From: Cryptomeria japonica
Lineage: Eukaryota; Streptophyta; Pinopsida; Cupressales; Cupressaceae
Assembly (NCBI RefSeq): GCF_030272615.1
Contig: NC_081408.1
Location: forward strand, 198,922,841 to 198,986,840
Reading direction: 5' to 3'
DNA length: 64,000 nucleotides
Below the pieces are notes generated by a model, which was not told where the DNA came from, made no database searches, and saw only the letters and a list, made by a program, of their open reading frames with translations. Both the position numbers and the translations under genes were made by a program. Of the stretch, positions 47,033 to 58,880 are shown piece after piece; the stretch's first letter is position 1, and each line of letters opens with the position of its first letter.

Positions 47033-50000
47033 CTATGGCTTCTCTCCAAGCATCTGATCGCACTTCTAAATGTGCTTCAAATATCCCTTTGATTTGTAGG
47101 TAGCTACATCGTAGATAATATCTCTGACCACAATCTTCAAAGTGATGAAGTTTTCCACCTGCTCAATTGTGTCTGTCATGTCAAGTACATCAGACCGGGA
47201 AATGTTAAGGGAAGCACTGAGAAGACTTTGGAACTCCACAATCCATTTATCCTTATCCTTAAATTGTCCATTCCGATCTTCAATTTTTGGAAAACCATGT
47301 TGTACAATTTCCTTACATTCATTAAATTATTTTTGCAATTTTGTGTCAAAGTCTTCATGCTTTTTCAACATCTTTTGTATTCCTTTAATGGCTTTAGCAT
47401 TTTTATTGGTCATTGGCTTATCATGCAACAGAGTTCCTAGTCTGTTATAAATCCGGTTGTGAGATATTGCATTATCCATATTCTTTTGATACACAACCTA
47501 GAAATCTTCAAGGAAACCTTGCAATTTTTCAAATCTCTTAGTCAATAAAACAGAGGTTGTGTCAACCCTCACACCCTGCATTTGCCTTTTCAACTTTTTA
47601 TTTTCTAGTTGCACTTCCTCACATTTATTTTTCCACTAAGACCCATCATGGATTTGTGGCACAAGTTGTCCTCCTCTTTTTAGCAGTTCTTCATATAATC
47701 CCTTGTACTAATCTCTTTCTTTGATCACTTTGACTAATTGTGCTTTATTAAATTTTGAAATATCAATACCCATATTAGCAATAACAATGGGATCTAATTC
47801 ACCAACTTTCAATTTCATCATGTGACCAAAGGCTTTATCCACATCAATGATTTTTGGCCTCTTATTTGGAGGGTAAAGAGCCCATAAAAGAAAAGCCTCT
47901 TCATTCTGGTCAAATCTAGAGCCGACGTACACATCATTTACCTCTTCAATATCCAATTGAAAATCCTTATTCTCGAAATGTAACATGCTATCAAAAATAA
48001 ATGATGCACTCATGTCCCATCTTGGAAAGATGATGATGGTTGCTTCACTAAGAAGGTGCCTTTCCCTTTGAGGGGTTATAGTGGTCAATTCTAAATTGAT
48101 TTCTTCCTTTAGTTTCCCCAACAATTCTAATTCTTTTTCAGGGGTTACATTTGGGATAGAGTCTCTCAGTTTTTTCCCTTTGAAATTATATAAAAAGGAT
48201 TTAAATTATTTTGAATTAATAAAAACATCATCAAACACAAAGGCATAATACTCATCGTATCTTGCATCACTATGGATGTTCAACCTAGCAACAATTTTCT
48301 CTTTCAAGTCTGGCTCTTTTGTTGTGTCTGTTGCTTGATGCCTAGATACCACCTCAACTTCTTGGGACTCGCCTTCACTCTCTTCTTCTTCAGTTTCCAT
48401 TTCTTGCAATCTCTTTTTCTTTTCTTCCAATTTCTTATTTAATTCATCAATGGTCGTTTGGGCCTCTTCCTCCTCTGTGTTTCTAAACATGTCCTCTACT
48501 TCCAAGTAAACATGAATATAATCTCTTAGATTTTGACTTTTCTTGAAATTGTGAATGTATCCCTCAGGGTCATAATTGACCCTAGCAGCATATTTGAACA
48601 AATTGTATTCTTCAATCAGTTTTCTATCAATGGCTTCATAAGCCTTTGTTCATACAATGGTAAAATCCCCAAAACTAAGAGGGTAAAAGCACAAATTTGT
48701 GTCACGTTTCAGGCTAACTTACCAACACAAGTGAATTTAGGTAATTCCAACTAAAACTTAATTTTAGTCAAACATATGGTCTATATAGATTCATTATAGT
48801 TAAATTATATATGGGCCACAACTTTTCATATCAGAAGTGTCTACTAAATGTATATTTTATACTACTTTTGTTCTAATTACAAAAAAAATAAAAAATCAAT
48901 GTTTCAACAACTCCTACTCTTATAAATAATATTTTTTTTGAAATGTAAAAATACCCTTTTATAGATCTATAAGTGAATTTTTTTAAATATATATCTTTTA
49001 ATATTTTAATTAGTTTTTATATTTTATATTTTATTTTTATTGAAAGTAGGTCATCAACACTAAAATATAAGGTTGATTATCTTGTCAAGGAAAAATACTA
49101 AAATTTATCAAAAAAATTGAAAAAAAAATGATGCAGTAGAGAAACGAATCTATGTCAAGATGATATAATTCTTTTCTAATTTGGATAAATAATTAAGAAA
49201 AAAGGTGGTGGGAATTGAAAAGAGTTATATTTCAACACACACAACTTTTCAAATTTATTGAAAAATATATATTTATAAAAAATAGTAAAAAATGTATCCA
49301 TGCACTACAGTTTCAAGTTATCAATATACAAAAAACAAATCAAGAAAAAAAGGTAAAAGTTACTAAATTAAGTGTGGTGGCTTGTGTAATTTCAATTTCA
49401 ATATTTTTTCAGCAACTAAATTATGGTGTTTACTTTATAAAAAATTACATTCAAATAATTTTTTAATTTTTGGTTAAAATTACAAACATAAAATAGACAT
49501 AAGAATATAAATTTTATTAGTTTACATCATTTCAAAACTCAAAACATATAATTCACTTTTTGTTGATTTAATTTAAAAAGTTGAATCAACATTGACCATT
49601 TCCTTTATAAAAGTGTGACACAACTTTGTACTTTTACCCAAGAGTCCCGGGCAAGAAAGTTTGCTTATGCATACCTCCAAAATGTTTGGCATTTGAAACA
49701 CTTAACTGTCTCGCAATCTCCAGATAAGCAATTCTATCTGGTACAAGTTTTGGCAATAGACATGGGATTCCTTCGAAACCATAAATCCTAAAGCAAGTAA
49801 AATCCTTGTGAACAAACCAATCACCCCAGTTGTGATTGATAATACCTCTTTCATAAAAAACTGTAGGTCTAAGAAATCGTTTAACTTCAGTGGAAATAGA
49901 TCCTTCGCATGGGACACCATACATCTGGTATAATCGCTTTACTATTAACTCTTCAAACTTGATGTAGTTTGATTTCACATATCGTGAATCCCAAACTGAT

Positions 50001-50944
50001 GTCCACATTTGTACTGGTTGTTCTTTACCTGCTCTATCCACTGTGTTCAACTTTAAATTCATTGGCCACATACCCCTAAATCTTCCATAAAATAAAATCA
50101 AATGCATTAACAACGGGTAAAACTTGAATGTGGCCTCCCTATTATCTCTGAGGTTCAAGAAACCTTCATGTAATTTTTCTACAACATAAGTAGCGTAATC
50201 AAAGGGTCTTGGCTCATACATTTGTACATTTGCTGCTAACACCAACAATTCAATATTAGATACATCAAGGACCTGTATACCTCCAACCTGTTTGCATGAC
50301 ATATAGGTGTACTGTAAGTAGTGTTTGAAAATGTCCATGTTGAATAGGGGACCATCCTCTTCAGTTAGAATGCCCTTTCGAGCCCTGTGGAAAGCTAAGC
50401 TCCCCCCTTTATAAGTAGTATCCATTTTAATGAGTTCCTCCTCTAGTTCTTCAAATGACAAGGGTACATCAAGGTTAGGGTCTAAGATAAAAACTTCATC
50501 TATGGTGCCACAACTAAATCTAATAAACACTTCACCATTTGGAAACTGAATGCATCTCTTCATAGAATTGTAATTTTTGACCAAGACTTCCATCAATCTA
50601 ATATTTATGAAAACATTTGGAACAACTAGTTTACCTAAGTTGGTTATCCACGGGTTACAAATTGGCACTTCTTTGTCCTTTCTTAGAAAATGAAACAGGA
50701 AGAGTTCATAACCTCTCACCTTTGTCCACACATCTCCAACCCCTTTAAACCTATCCTCAAGCTGGTCTTTTCTGGGAAAATGTTGTTTCAACCTCCCTGA
50801 TTTTGGTCCTGGGGACTGCAATTGATCATTGATATCTTGATTCAGTTTTCGTGCAAGTTGGACTTCCACTGTTTTGGATTTTTTAGACGTGGATTTGGAG
50901 CCCTTAGCACTCCTCTTTCTTCCAGATGAACTTGCATCCTCCAT
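47033..50944 (-). pseudogene. Orphan long reading frame, copy B
   Basis: A diverged homologue of copy A (13253-16534). From ATG at 50944 an open frame of 436 residues runs to 49634. Aligned blocks include LMEVLVKNYNSMKRCI, GTIDEVFIL and RIYGFEGIPCLLPKLVPDR, against LILECARCYDP, AEVFEI and RIHGFQSEPYRLPRYPTDR in copy A. A basic Ser/Lys N-terminal tail (SGRKRSAKGSKSTSKKSK) could be a nuclear localisation signal. After a 1 kb AT-rich interruption the same frame resumes near 48655 (AYEAIDRKLIEEYN). It then shows an acidic coiled coil (LNKKLEEKKKRLQEMETEEE) and a Lys/Glu-rich helical tail. In-frame stops are TAA 48206, TAG 47708, 47636 and 47498, TAA 47327, TAG 47066 and 47033. The C-terminal end is uncertain. 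Confidence 0.7.
48656..49633 (-). other. AT-rich interruption in orphan frame B (intron or insertion)
   Basis: About 980 bp of very AT-rich, non-coding DNA splits the homologous text between TLG (minus 49636) and AYEAID (minus 48655), where copy A is continuous. GTAAAAG on the left and ACAAAG on the right could be splice sites, but the exact junction does not restore the frame cleanly. An insertion is equally possible. Confidence 0.5.
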
Positions 50945-51209
50945 GATGCATGATTAATTGTGAGCAATAATTCTCACCTTGTGTGTTTTTTACTAAGACG
51001 CAACCTGCATTTGGCTCTTAATTTGCCTCATGTGAGCCATCAATCTACTCCATTGTACGCATTAAATACAGGTTTCTTTGGTTTTGGTTTTGAATTGTAT
51101 CTGTAACAACTCATTGGTATATGCTTTCCCGATGAATTACTCCCCTGGTTTCATCAGCAATATTTCATTCCTTAAGTCGCTTTGTTTTTTATCGGTGTGT
51201 GTCTTCCTG

Positions 51210-51620
51210 ATCCCTCCATCGGGTATCGACATAATCTTGAACAGTCTCTGTCGATAGTTACTTTTTCCACGATGAATCTCCTGCTCTATTGTTTCCATCG
51301 GGCATCGGGATAGACTGAAATATTACACCCCAATCTTTTTAAGTTGTACCAATGACTAAGGCTTCTCTCCCTATTGATATAAATCTTACTGATAGCCTTA
51401 TCCGCTATTAGCAAGACAACAATTTGCATGTTTTGATAACGAAAGTCATGTCGATGATACTTTAGTAATGACTCGGTCAGTGTATATCCTCTCGATGTGT
51501 CTATCGGATATTGGGATAATTCCTATCCCCTTTGAGCGATAGTTAATCACTTCCCAATGACATTTGGCTTTGCTAGGGTGCTTTCTTCGAGGTAGGCTAC
51601 ATCGATGGTTTGATTTGCAA
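51210..51620. repeat. Degenerate ATCGGG/CGATAG repeats upstream of orphan frame B
   Basis: Two diverged blocks with CCATCGGGTATCGAC/CTATCGGATATTGGG and GTCGATAGTTACTTTTTCC/GCGATAGTTAATCACTTCC are about 280 bp apart, with a third CATCGGGCATCGGG word between them. This resembles the repeat fields upstream of copy A in placement, not in sequence. Confidence 0.5.
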
Positions 51621-52982
51621 ACTTGTGGAGTTCTAATGGACTTCTTCCATTTCTCTTCCACTTCTATACATCCATACTTAAAGACATACATATTCTCTTA
51701 TTTCTTAAAAAAAAGGAGAGATAAATGGTACTAATATTAAGAAGCTACATACTCATCATGAGTAATGAGAAATAAACAAGCTTGTCAAGCTTGAAATCAA
51801 TGTGTAAGGCTAACTGTGCCATTTTGTCAAAAGTTGTCAAATAGTCCTATTTAGGTCTTGATTGTTCAAATAATGTAAATGTACCAGGGTAATTAATGTT
51901 TAATATGTTGTTTTGAGTCCATTCTAAGGTGTTCAAAGTATCTAAGTAATTTTTAGTGGTCATTCATGTCAAAAGGCAAAAGTTGTCAAGGTGTCACTAA
52001 AAAGTTGTAATGCAACAATGCATAAAATGTTGTCAAATTGTACATTTCAGTCTTAGGGGTAGTTGGAATAGTTATAGAACCATGAGAGCCTATAAAATCC
52101 ATCATTTACTTGGATTAAGTGTGTGTGACAGAGTTGGAGGAAAGTCTTGTAACGCTAGATCAAATAAAGCCTCTGATTGTCACTTAATTATACAGGGTTG
52201 TAACAGTTACAGGGTTGTATATCAATTTGAAAGTAAAAATTCCATGTAATTGTTTGTTGGATAAATAGGAAGGAAGTGTTTTACTATAAAGTATGTACTG
52301 GAAAAAAATTTTGATGAAGATTCAATGAGAAAAATGATATTTTGTTCAATACTTTTAACTATTGTTTTTGATAGTCATGATTATTTGTTGCTTTAGATGT
52401 TTTTCCTAATAAGATTTGGATTGAATCTGGCCCCTAATAACCTATTTGAGGTTGTAGAATGAAGATTTATCTTTAATTTAAGACAGCTTTGAAGGTCATC
52501 TATGGATTATAAAGAAAGTTCTAATGGTTTTTGTCAAAACTGTCATAAAACCCTTGTTGACAGGGTTGCAACAAAAGAATTGATTATAACTCTTAATGTA
52601 ATCGCTCAAGTTTCTTCATATTTTGGATTCTAATAGTCAAATCAATTTATCTTTCATATGAAGTTGGTTTCATGTTGATCTCTTCGTAAATTCATCATTC
52701 CTAAGTTGATTCTATTAGATGGCACAATAAAAAGGTTTCTCTTTTTTTAAAACTCAAATATTTTTCATCAACTTGCCAAAATCAAGCTTTTTTTATAGCC
52801 AAGAAAACTATCTAAATAAAATAGTTTTCATAATTGAAGAGAGTCTAATTTTAAGTAACATTTCAACTTCTATATAACTAGTTCTAAGAAGACTTCCATA
52901 CTTGCGATATCCTTTTGTGTATTTTGTGAAGGTTACGCACCGGTTTCGATAGCCTGACTTTTTTTGTGTGTGAAGAAAGACC
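51621..52982. other. AT-rich DNA before the CACTA element
   Basis: No gene is supported. Two TACAGGGTTGTA words (about 52189 and 52210) form a short repeat. The left CACTA terminus is expected in this stretch but was not found. Confidence 0.35.
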
Positions 52983-55900
52983 ATGTTAGAAAATATCAGC
53001 GAAGAACAAAATAAGGAGACAATTGCTAGATTGTGGTCTAACTTGAAAAGAAAAGGTAATGGAAAATGTTAGTCTCTGCAAAATTTGTAAGGGCTTAAAG
53101 AATAGAAGACTTCTAAACAAAACAACTAAGAAACATTGTAGGCAACATGGTCACATTGAAGCGGGACATGATTATCATCCATTGGTAAGTTGTTGGTTAT
53201 ATCGTTTTAACAATTTATATACATGAGAAATCACTTCATGATAAGATCTTGATCATGGTTTATTTATGTTGATCATTTTTATATAGGTCGAGCTCCCCAG
53301 GGCACATGATATGGACCAACACAGGTTGAAGAATATGTTTTTCAAAGTGGAGAAACATGGAGGTGTGAATATCGAAGCTGAAGATAATGATCCCATGGAA
53401 GATGATGATCATACGCAAGAAAACACAATTGAAGATGATGGTACAAATACATTGATTCATGACACATTTAGTACTGGCGCAGCCGATCATGATGATCAAG
53501 ATGACTTTGATGTTGTTCATGATTTACCTATACTTGAGAAGGCATACGAGCCCCTTTATGAAGGCTCCCAAACAACTCTTCTCTCTGTTGTATTTTTGTT
53601 GGTGAACTTCAAGGTTATGAATGGTTTATCCAACATAACAATCTCATGTATGTTAAGGTATGTCGTATGTGTCATTATAGTTAATAAAGGGTGAATCATG
53701 TACCAGTAATATTTTTTATATTAATAAATTAATATTATGTAGATTGATAGGTGAGTTTTTGTTACCACCATCAAATATTCTACCTCACTCATACCGAGAA
53801 TTATCTTCCATTTTGAAAGATATTGGAATGAAGTATCAAGCAATAGATGCTTGTCCCAATGATCATATTATATATCATAAACAACATGAATTTACAACAG
53901 AATTCCCTAAATGTCATATTAGTAGATATCAAACAGATCAAATAACAAAAAAGGTGCCTCGCAAGGTTCTTCGTTATATTCCCATTATTCCACGTATGCA
54001 ACGATTATTCAGGTGCACTAGCTTGGCACAATTTATGGATTACCATGCACGCAATAGAAGTCGAGATGACATTATTTGAATGCCTGCGGATGGTTAAACA
54101 TTTATGGACATAGAGAAAAAGTGGTCACACTTAAAGAAGAACCTCATAATCTCAAGCTTTCATTGGCAGCGGACGATGTCAATCCATTTGGAGAGATGAG
54201 AACTATTTACTTGGTGTGGCCAGTTTTTGTTATCAACAATAACATTCCTCCATGGATGTCAATAAAGAGGGAGCACATAATGTTGGTGATGATTGTTCCG
54301 GGTATTTTATCATTTAATAGTCATCTAAATTTAATTATAAATATTACAGTAAAATGGGCATAATAATTATGTAATGTTTTTGTTCATTCAACTAGGTAAG
54401 TACCAAGTTAAAGATATGAATGTGTATATTGAGCCTCTTATCGACAAGTTGTTGGAGTTATGGAATTGTGTCACTATGTATGATGTCTCTAGACCAATAG
54501 GACAAAGACAATATCAATTCCATGCAATGCTTGTATGGACAATACATGATACCCCAGGGCTAACGCATTTTTGTGGTATGTTACAACGTTCAAGTTGTGC
54601 ATTATAATTATAATTATAAAAATTAACATATTTAATCCAATTATACATTATCTTGTAGGTCTTCAAACAAAGGGAAAATTTGCATGTCTAGTTTGTGGTC
54701 CAAAGATGAAATCTCGTCATTCAAAAAGTTTAGGAAAGCAGGTGTTTGATGAGTATAGGAACTTCCTCCACAGAAATCATAAGTATCGAAATATTGAAAA
54801 ACATCTTTTCAATGGGAAAGAAGAGACTACATCAAAGCCACGAAGAATGACACCTTGCCTATGGAAGTTGGAATATAATAGAATTAATTGTCACAGTAAT
54901 GTCATTCCATCTAATGGTTTATGTTTGGAATTTGTATTTTTCTATTGTGTTTTGTTTATTGATGATCATGAAGGTCATCAAGGCATTAATGACCACCTTC
55001 CAAAGGGACTAAAAAGTTATCTGAGACAATTTAGTAGGTTTCCCTACTACGAGTAGCTACAAATTATGCATTTGTTTGATACTATGCATATTGGAAAGAA
55101 TATAATAGAGACATTATGGAAAATATTGGAGGGAAGGCGTGACAAAGAAAAAATTGTCAAAACTAGTAGTGACATTCAAGAATCCAATCATGCAATAAAA
55201 AATGTCATTCAATCAAATAGCAATGGAGACCAGATTAATATAAGTTCCCTTCCTTGGTTATTAACGAACCAGCAAACCAATGCTATAAAATAAGTCATAC
55301 CAAAAATTTGATTTCCCATAGGATTTGCAACGAACATAAACAATCTCATATCAAAGAAAAGTGAATTTGGGCCAGGGATGAAAACACATGATTGGCATAC
55401 CTTTATTAAGGTAATTCATGTTCTAGTGTATTTACTAAATATTTGTATACTACGCATGTACTTTTCATTGTATTATGTTAGAAAAATAATGAAAAGATCA
55501 TTTGATAATTGTTGCAATACATTCTACCTCTATCTCTCCCAGACAACTTTGACAATAATGTCAAGAAAGTCATATATGATCTTGGAAAATGCATGAGGTA
55601 AGGAGTGAGCTTCGTTCAATGTGTTGTATAGATAATATATTTATGATTTGTTTTACTTGTTATGTAATATATTGTATATTATTTTGTAAAGTCTCATTTA
55701 TATATTTTTGCATCTTGAATCTCTTCTAGGTGGTTGCCATCTAAAGAAATCCATAAAGAAGATATAAAATAATAGAAGAGAAAAATTCCTCATTTAATGT
55801 GTGAAATGCAAAAGTGTCTACCTTCAACTTTTTTCAATGCACAAGAACACTACCTCATACACCAAGTTGAGGAGATTGAATTGTGTGGACCTGTACACAC

Positions 55901-57246
55901 TAGGTCAATGTGGATGGTTGAGAGGCACTTGAAATTTTTGAAGGCTTTGGTTCGACAAAGAGAACATCCTGAGGGTTCTATGGTGGAGGGATATATGGTA
56001 TACCAGACTATGGTGTACATTGTTGAATATCTTCCTAAGTTTGCAACAGACATCCACGTAGATCGCATTTGGGATCCCAACCCCATTAACAAATTTGAAG
56101 GGGAGTACTTGATGGGGAAAGGTAGATTGAGGAAAGTGAGAGATAATCATAAGATGTTATTGTAGTTAATTAATTCTTAATCTTCTAAATAAATTGGTTC
56201 TAAGTCATCTATTAATTATTTGTACAGTTGGTCGGGAGTGGGATGTGCTACATTTGTATATTGCAAACAATCTTGATTGGATGACAGTGTGGATTGAACA
56301 ATGTCAACATTCTGGTCTAACATTAACATGGGAAGGTGTGGCTTCATGAGTTAAAGAAGCTCATCATAATAGAGATTCCAATGTTATGCAAAGGGAATTT
56401 GATTGAGCATATGGTTTAATAGATAAACAGGTACGTATAATTTTATTAATTGCCCGTATGTTTATCAACTCGCAGTGCAATAATTTTAACATGTTAGACA
56501 TATTGTAGGTCAAACACCACAAGGCTATGTGTTGCAATGGTCATAAATTTCACATCAAAAAGATGGATGACATGAAGAAAACTTGTGATTCTGGGATAAC
56601 TGCAGTCTTTGAGGTTACCAATATTTCATCTAGAAATGACATACATCCTCAAGAGTCTCAAAATCGATACTATGGCATTTTGGATGATATACTTGAGTGT
56701 GACTTTAATTCCTTCAAATTAGTTTTGTTCATCATCAAATGGTATAGGTTACGACTGAATAAAAATGATCTTGATAGAACTGTTATTGAACATGATAATG
56801 GATTTACAATGGTTAATATAAGGCCATTTGAGCCTGTTGAGGATAATCCCTATGTTCTTCCAAGCCAATGTGAGTGGGTATTTTACTCAAAGGTTCCAAA
56901 TAAACCGGGTTGGTCATTTGTTTTTAGACATGATCCAAGAGGAAGGCTGATAAAATATAATGAAATGGAAGAAGAAGATACAGAAGAAGTAGAAGATGAT
57001 GATGATGATGATGATGGTGGTGGTGATGATGATGGTGGTGGTGGTGGTGGTGGTGGTGGTGGTGGTGGTGGTGGCGGCGGTGGTGGTGGTGGTGATGGTG
57101 ATGGTGATGGTGATGGTGATGGTGATGATGATGATGATGACAATAACGATGACCATGACCATGACCATGACGATGATGATGATGATGATGGTGATGATGA
57201 TCATGATGGTCATGATGATGAGTTGGATGAAGAAGAAGATCAATGA
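52983..57246 (+). pseudogene. CACTA tnp2-type transposase with DUF4218 and DUF4216
   Basis: A first exon ends at 53184 (CKICKGLKN, HCRQHGHIEAGH). GT-AG introns can be read at 53185-53286, 53658-53742, 54302-54395 and 54576-54658, and the protein continues across each. Exon text matches tnp2: ILEKAYEPLYEGS, LLPPSNILPHSYRE, YQAIDACPNDHI, PRKVLRYIPIIPRMQRLF, NPFGEMRT, IPPWMS, VYIEPLIDKLLELW, TKGKFACLVCG, and MHIGKNI. DUF4218 is at 55797-56165 (LPSTFFNAQEHYLIHQVEEI). DUF4216 starts near 56590 (NRYYGILDDI, FVFRHDPRGR). Damage includes TGA and TAA near 54076-54093 and TAG at 55054. The C-terminus runs into a GAT/GGT-encoded Asp/Gly tract ending at 57246. The enzyme would excise CACTA elements. Confidence 0.85.
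56994..57245 (+). repeat. GAT/GGT trinucleotide run encoding an Asp/Gly tail
   Basis: About 250 bp of GAT and GGT triplets (with GAC, CAT) in the transposase frame give alternating poly-Asp and poly-Gly blocks and then EDQ-stop. Long open frames on the other strand and frames here (poly-Ser/Pro, poly-Met/Val) are by-products of this repeat. Confidence 0.95.
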
Positions 57247-57261
57247 CATGAATGAAATGTA

Positions 57262-57489
57262 TGACATTTTTTGAACTTTGTGTTTATTTATGGAATTTGG
57301 ACTGTTTATTAGCTATGTGATGGATTGTGATTTAAAATACATATGTGATGGATTACATGTTTATGATGATACATTTGACATTTTTTGAACTTTGTGTTTA
57401 TTTATGGAATGTGAAATGTCTATTAGATATGTGATGTATGGTGATTTATTATACATATGTGATAGATTACATGTTTATGATGATACATA
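57262..57489. repeat. 114 bp tandem duplication
   Basis: Two copies begin TGACATTTTTTGAACTTTG, at 57262 and 57376, and end in ATGTTTATGATGATACAT. They are followed by further ATACATATGTGATG words to about 57560. Confidence 0.93.
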
Positions 57490-57989
57490 TGTGATGCCTA
57501 TGATGCTCAATTACATATATGATGATACATATGTGATGCTTATGATGCTCATGATACATATGTATTTATTGTTTAACAAATTACAAACGTAATTCTTATG
57601 ATGCTCAATTGTTGGTGTTGATTTCATGTATATATTTTGTGTGATGTTGCCACCCTTGGTGTAAATAGGTAATTGACTATAGACATCATCAACCCTTTAG
57701 TTGAGGATCTTGCACAGTCTACATAAAGTAAAGGTAAGGAATAAAAAAATATACAATGATTATGATGTTTTCATATTGTTAATGTTGTGTACTATGTAAT
57801 TTTTAGTATATGTATCATGTAATTTTTGGCTAACATAAGATAATTGAATTACATATGCAGGAACCTAAACCCTTTGACGAGGATCATGCACAATATCATG
57901 GATCGACATGTATAAGTCAATACACCCTATAAAAATAGTTTATTTTTAAAAAAATACTAGGAAAACAAAGTTCCTTAGTTCTTCAAACC

Positions 57990-58880
57990 TTGACATTAGC
58001 AAGAAATCTAATACAATTATCAACACTTGAGGCCTTAGTTGGACCTATTAAATTTTTAATCTCAACGTCAACTTTAGGGCCGACTTCTTCATCAACATTA
58101 CCATCATTTAAAAAATATCTCTCTCATTACCAACTAACTCTCTCATTTGATGGAGTACAGGTACCACCAAATAGGTGTTTGTCAGATGCGCCTTCCTCGA
58201 GTGAGGAAAATGTAGGAATAGTCGACGAAAGTGAGACATGTAGTAGATCTAAAATAGGGAGATCAACTAGAGGTCAAATGGTTAGAAGAAAATTCAGTAA
58301 ATGCATGGAATATTTCCTTGCTCAAGGAGGGTCATGTTCTTATGATGATGAAACCAAAGGGGACATCGAGGTGCCCTTGAGGTACAAACATCTAGAGAAA
58401 CAATGGGTACCCAAGGAAATTCCTCCAATAAACACCTATTTTTGTTTTAACGAGAGGATATATCAAATAGCACCTTCGTCATTACATGGTTTGGGCCTAT
58501 TTTCTATGGATGACATAAAGGTTTGTTACAACAAAGTTGCTGAATTGATGGAGTATGTCAGACCTTGTTACAATTACAAAAATTGGATGCAGATTGTTCG
58601 ATATAAAAAAAGTATGTGTAGGTATGCACTGTCAGCAAATTATATACAACAGAAAGATAATGATCAAAATAAACGAGTGGTTGTATATATTGATGGAAGG
58701 CCAAAAGCAACAGGGAATATTGCAGGTTTTATAAATAGTACGCAATCTGGGTCAACTAATAAGCAACCCAATTGCATATTTGAGGCACGCGAGGGAAATC
58801 GTGTATTTGTATGTGTGATAAAATAAATAAGTGTAGGGGAAGAGAAACTAATTGATTACAATTTGAATCATATAGTATAA
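57990..58880 (+). pseudogene. SET-domain protein inside the CACTA element
   Basis: The open frame reads to TAA at 58824-58826 and then continues in frame to TAA at 58878-58880. The text carries SET-domain signatures: HGLGLFSMDDI (residues about 165-175, the GxG S-adenosylmethionine-binding turn), YIDGRPKATGNIAGFINSTQ (the position of the NHS-type motif), PNCIFE, FVCVIK, and, after the stop, GEEKLIDYN, which matches the closing GEELxxDY motif. SET domains transfer methyl groups to lysines of histones or other proteins. The N-terminal half (basic RSTRGQMVRRKF, LRYKHLEKQWVPKEIPP) is unrecognised. The first codon is unclear; the frame probably begins at a splice acceptor near 57978. It lies between DUF4216 and the Transposase_24-like exon on the same strand, with similar decay, so it looks like element cargo. 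Confidence 0.7.

Noticed and set aside
56883-57274. Open frames of poly-Ser/Pro, poly-Ile/Thr and poly-Met/Val
   Set aside because: They are other-frame readings of the GAT/GGT triplet run.
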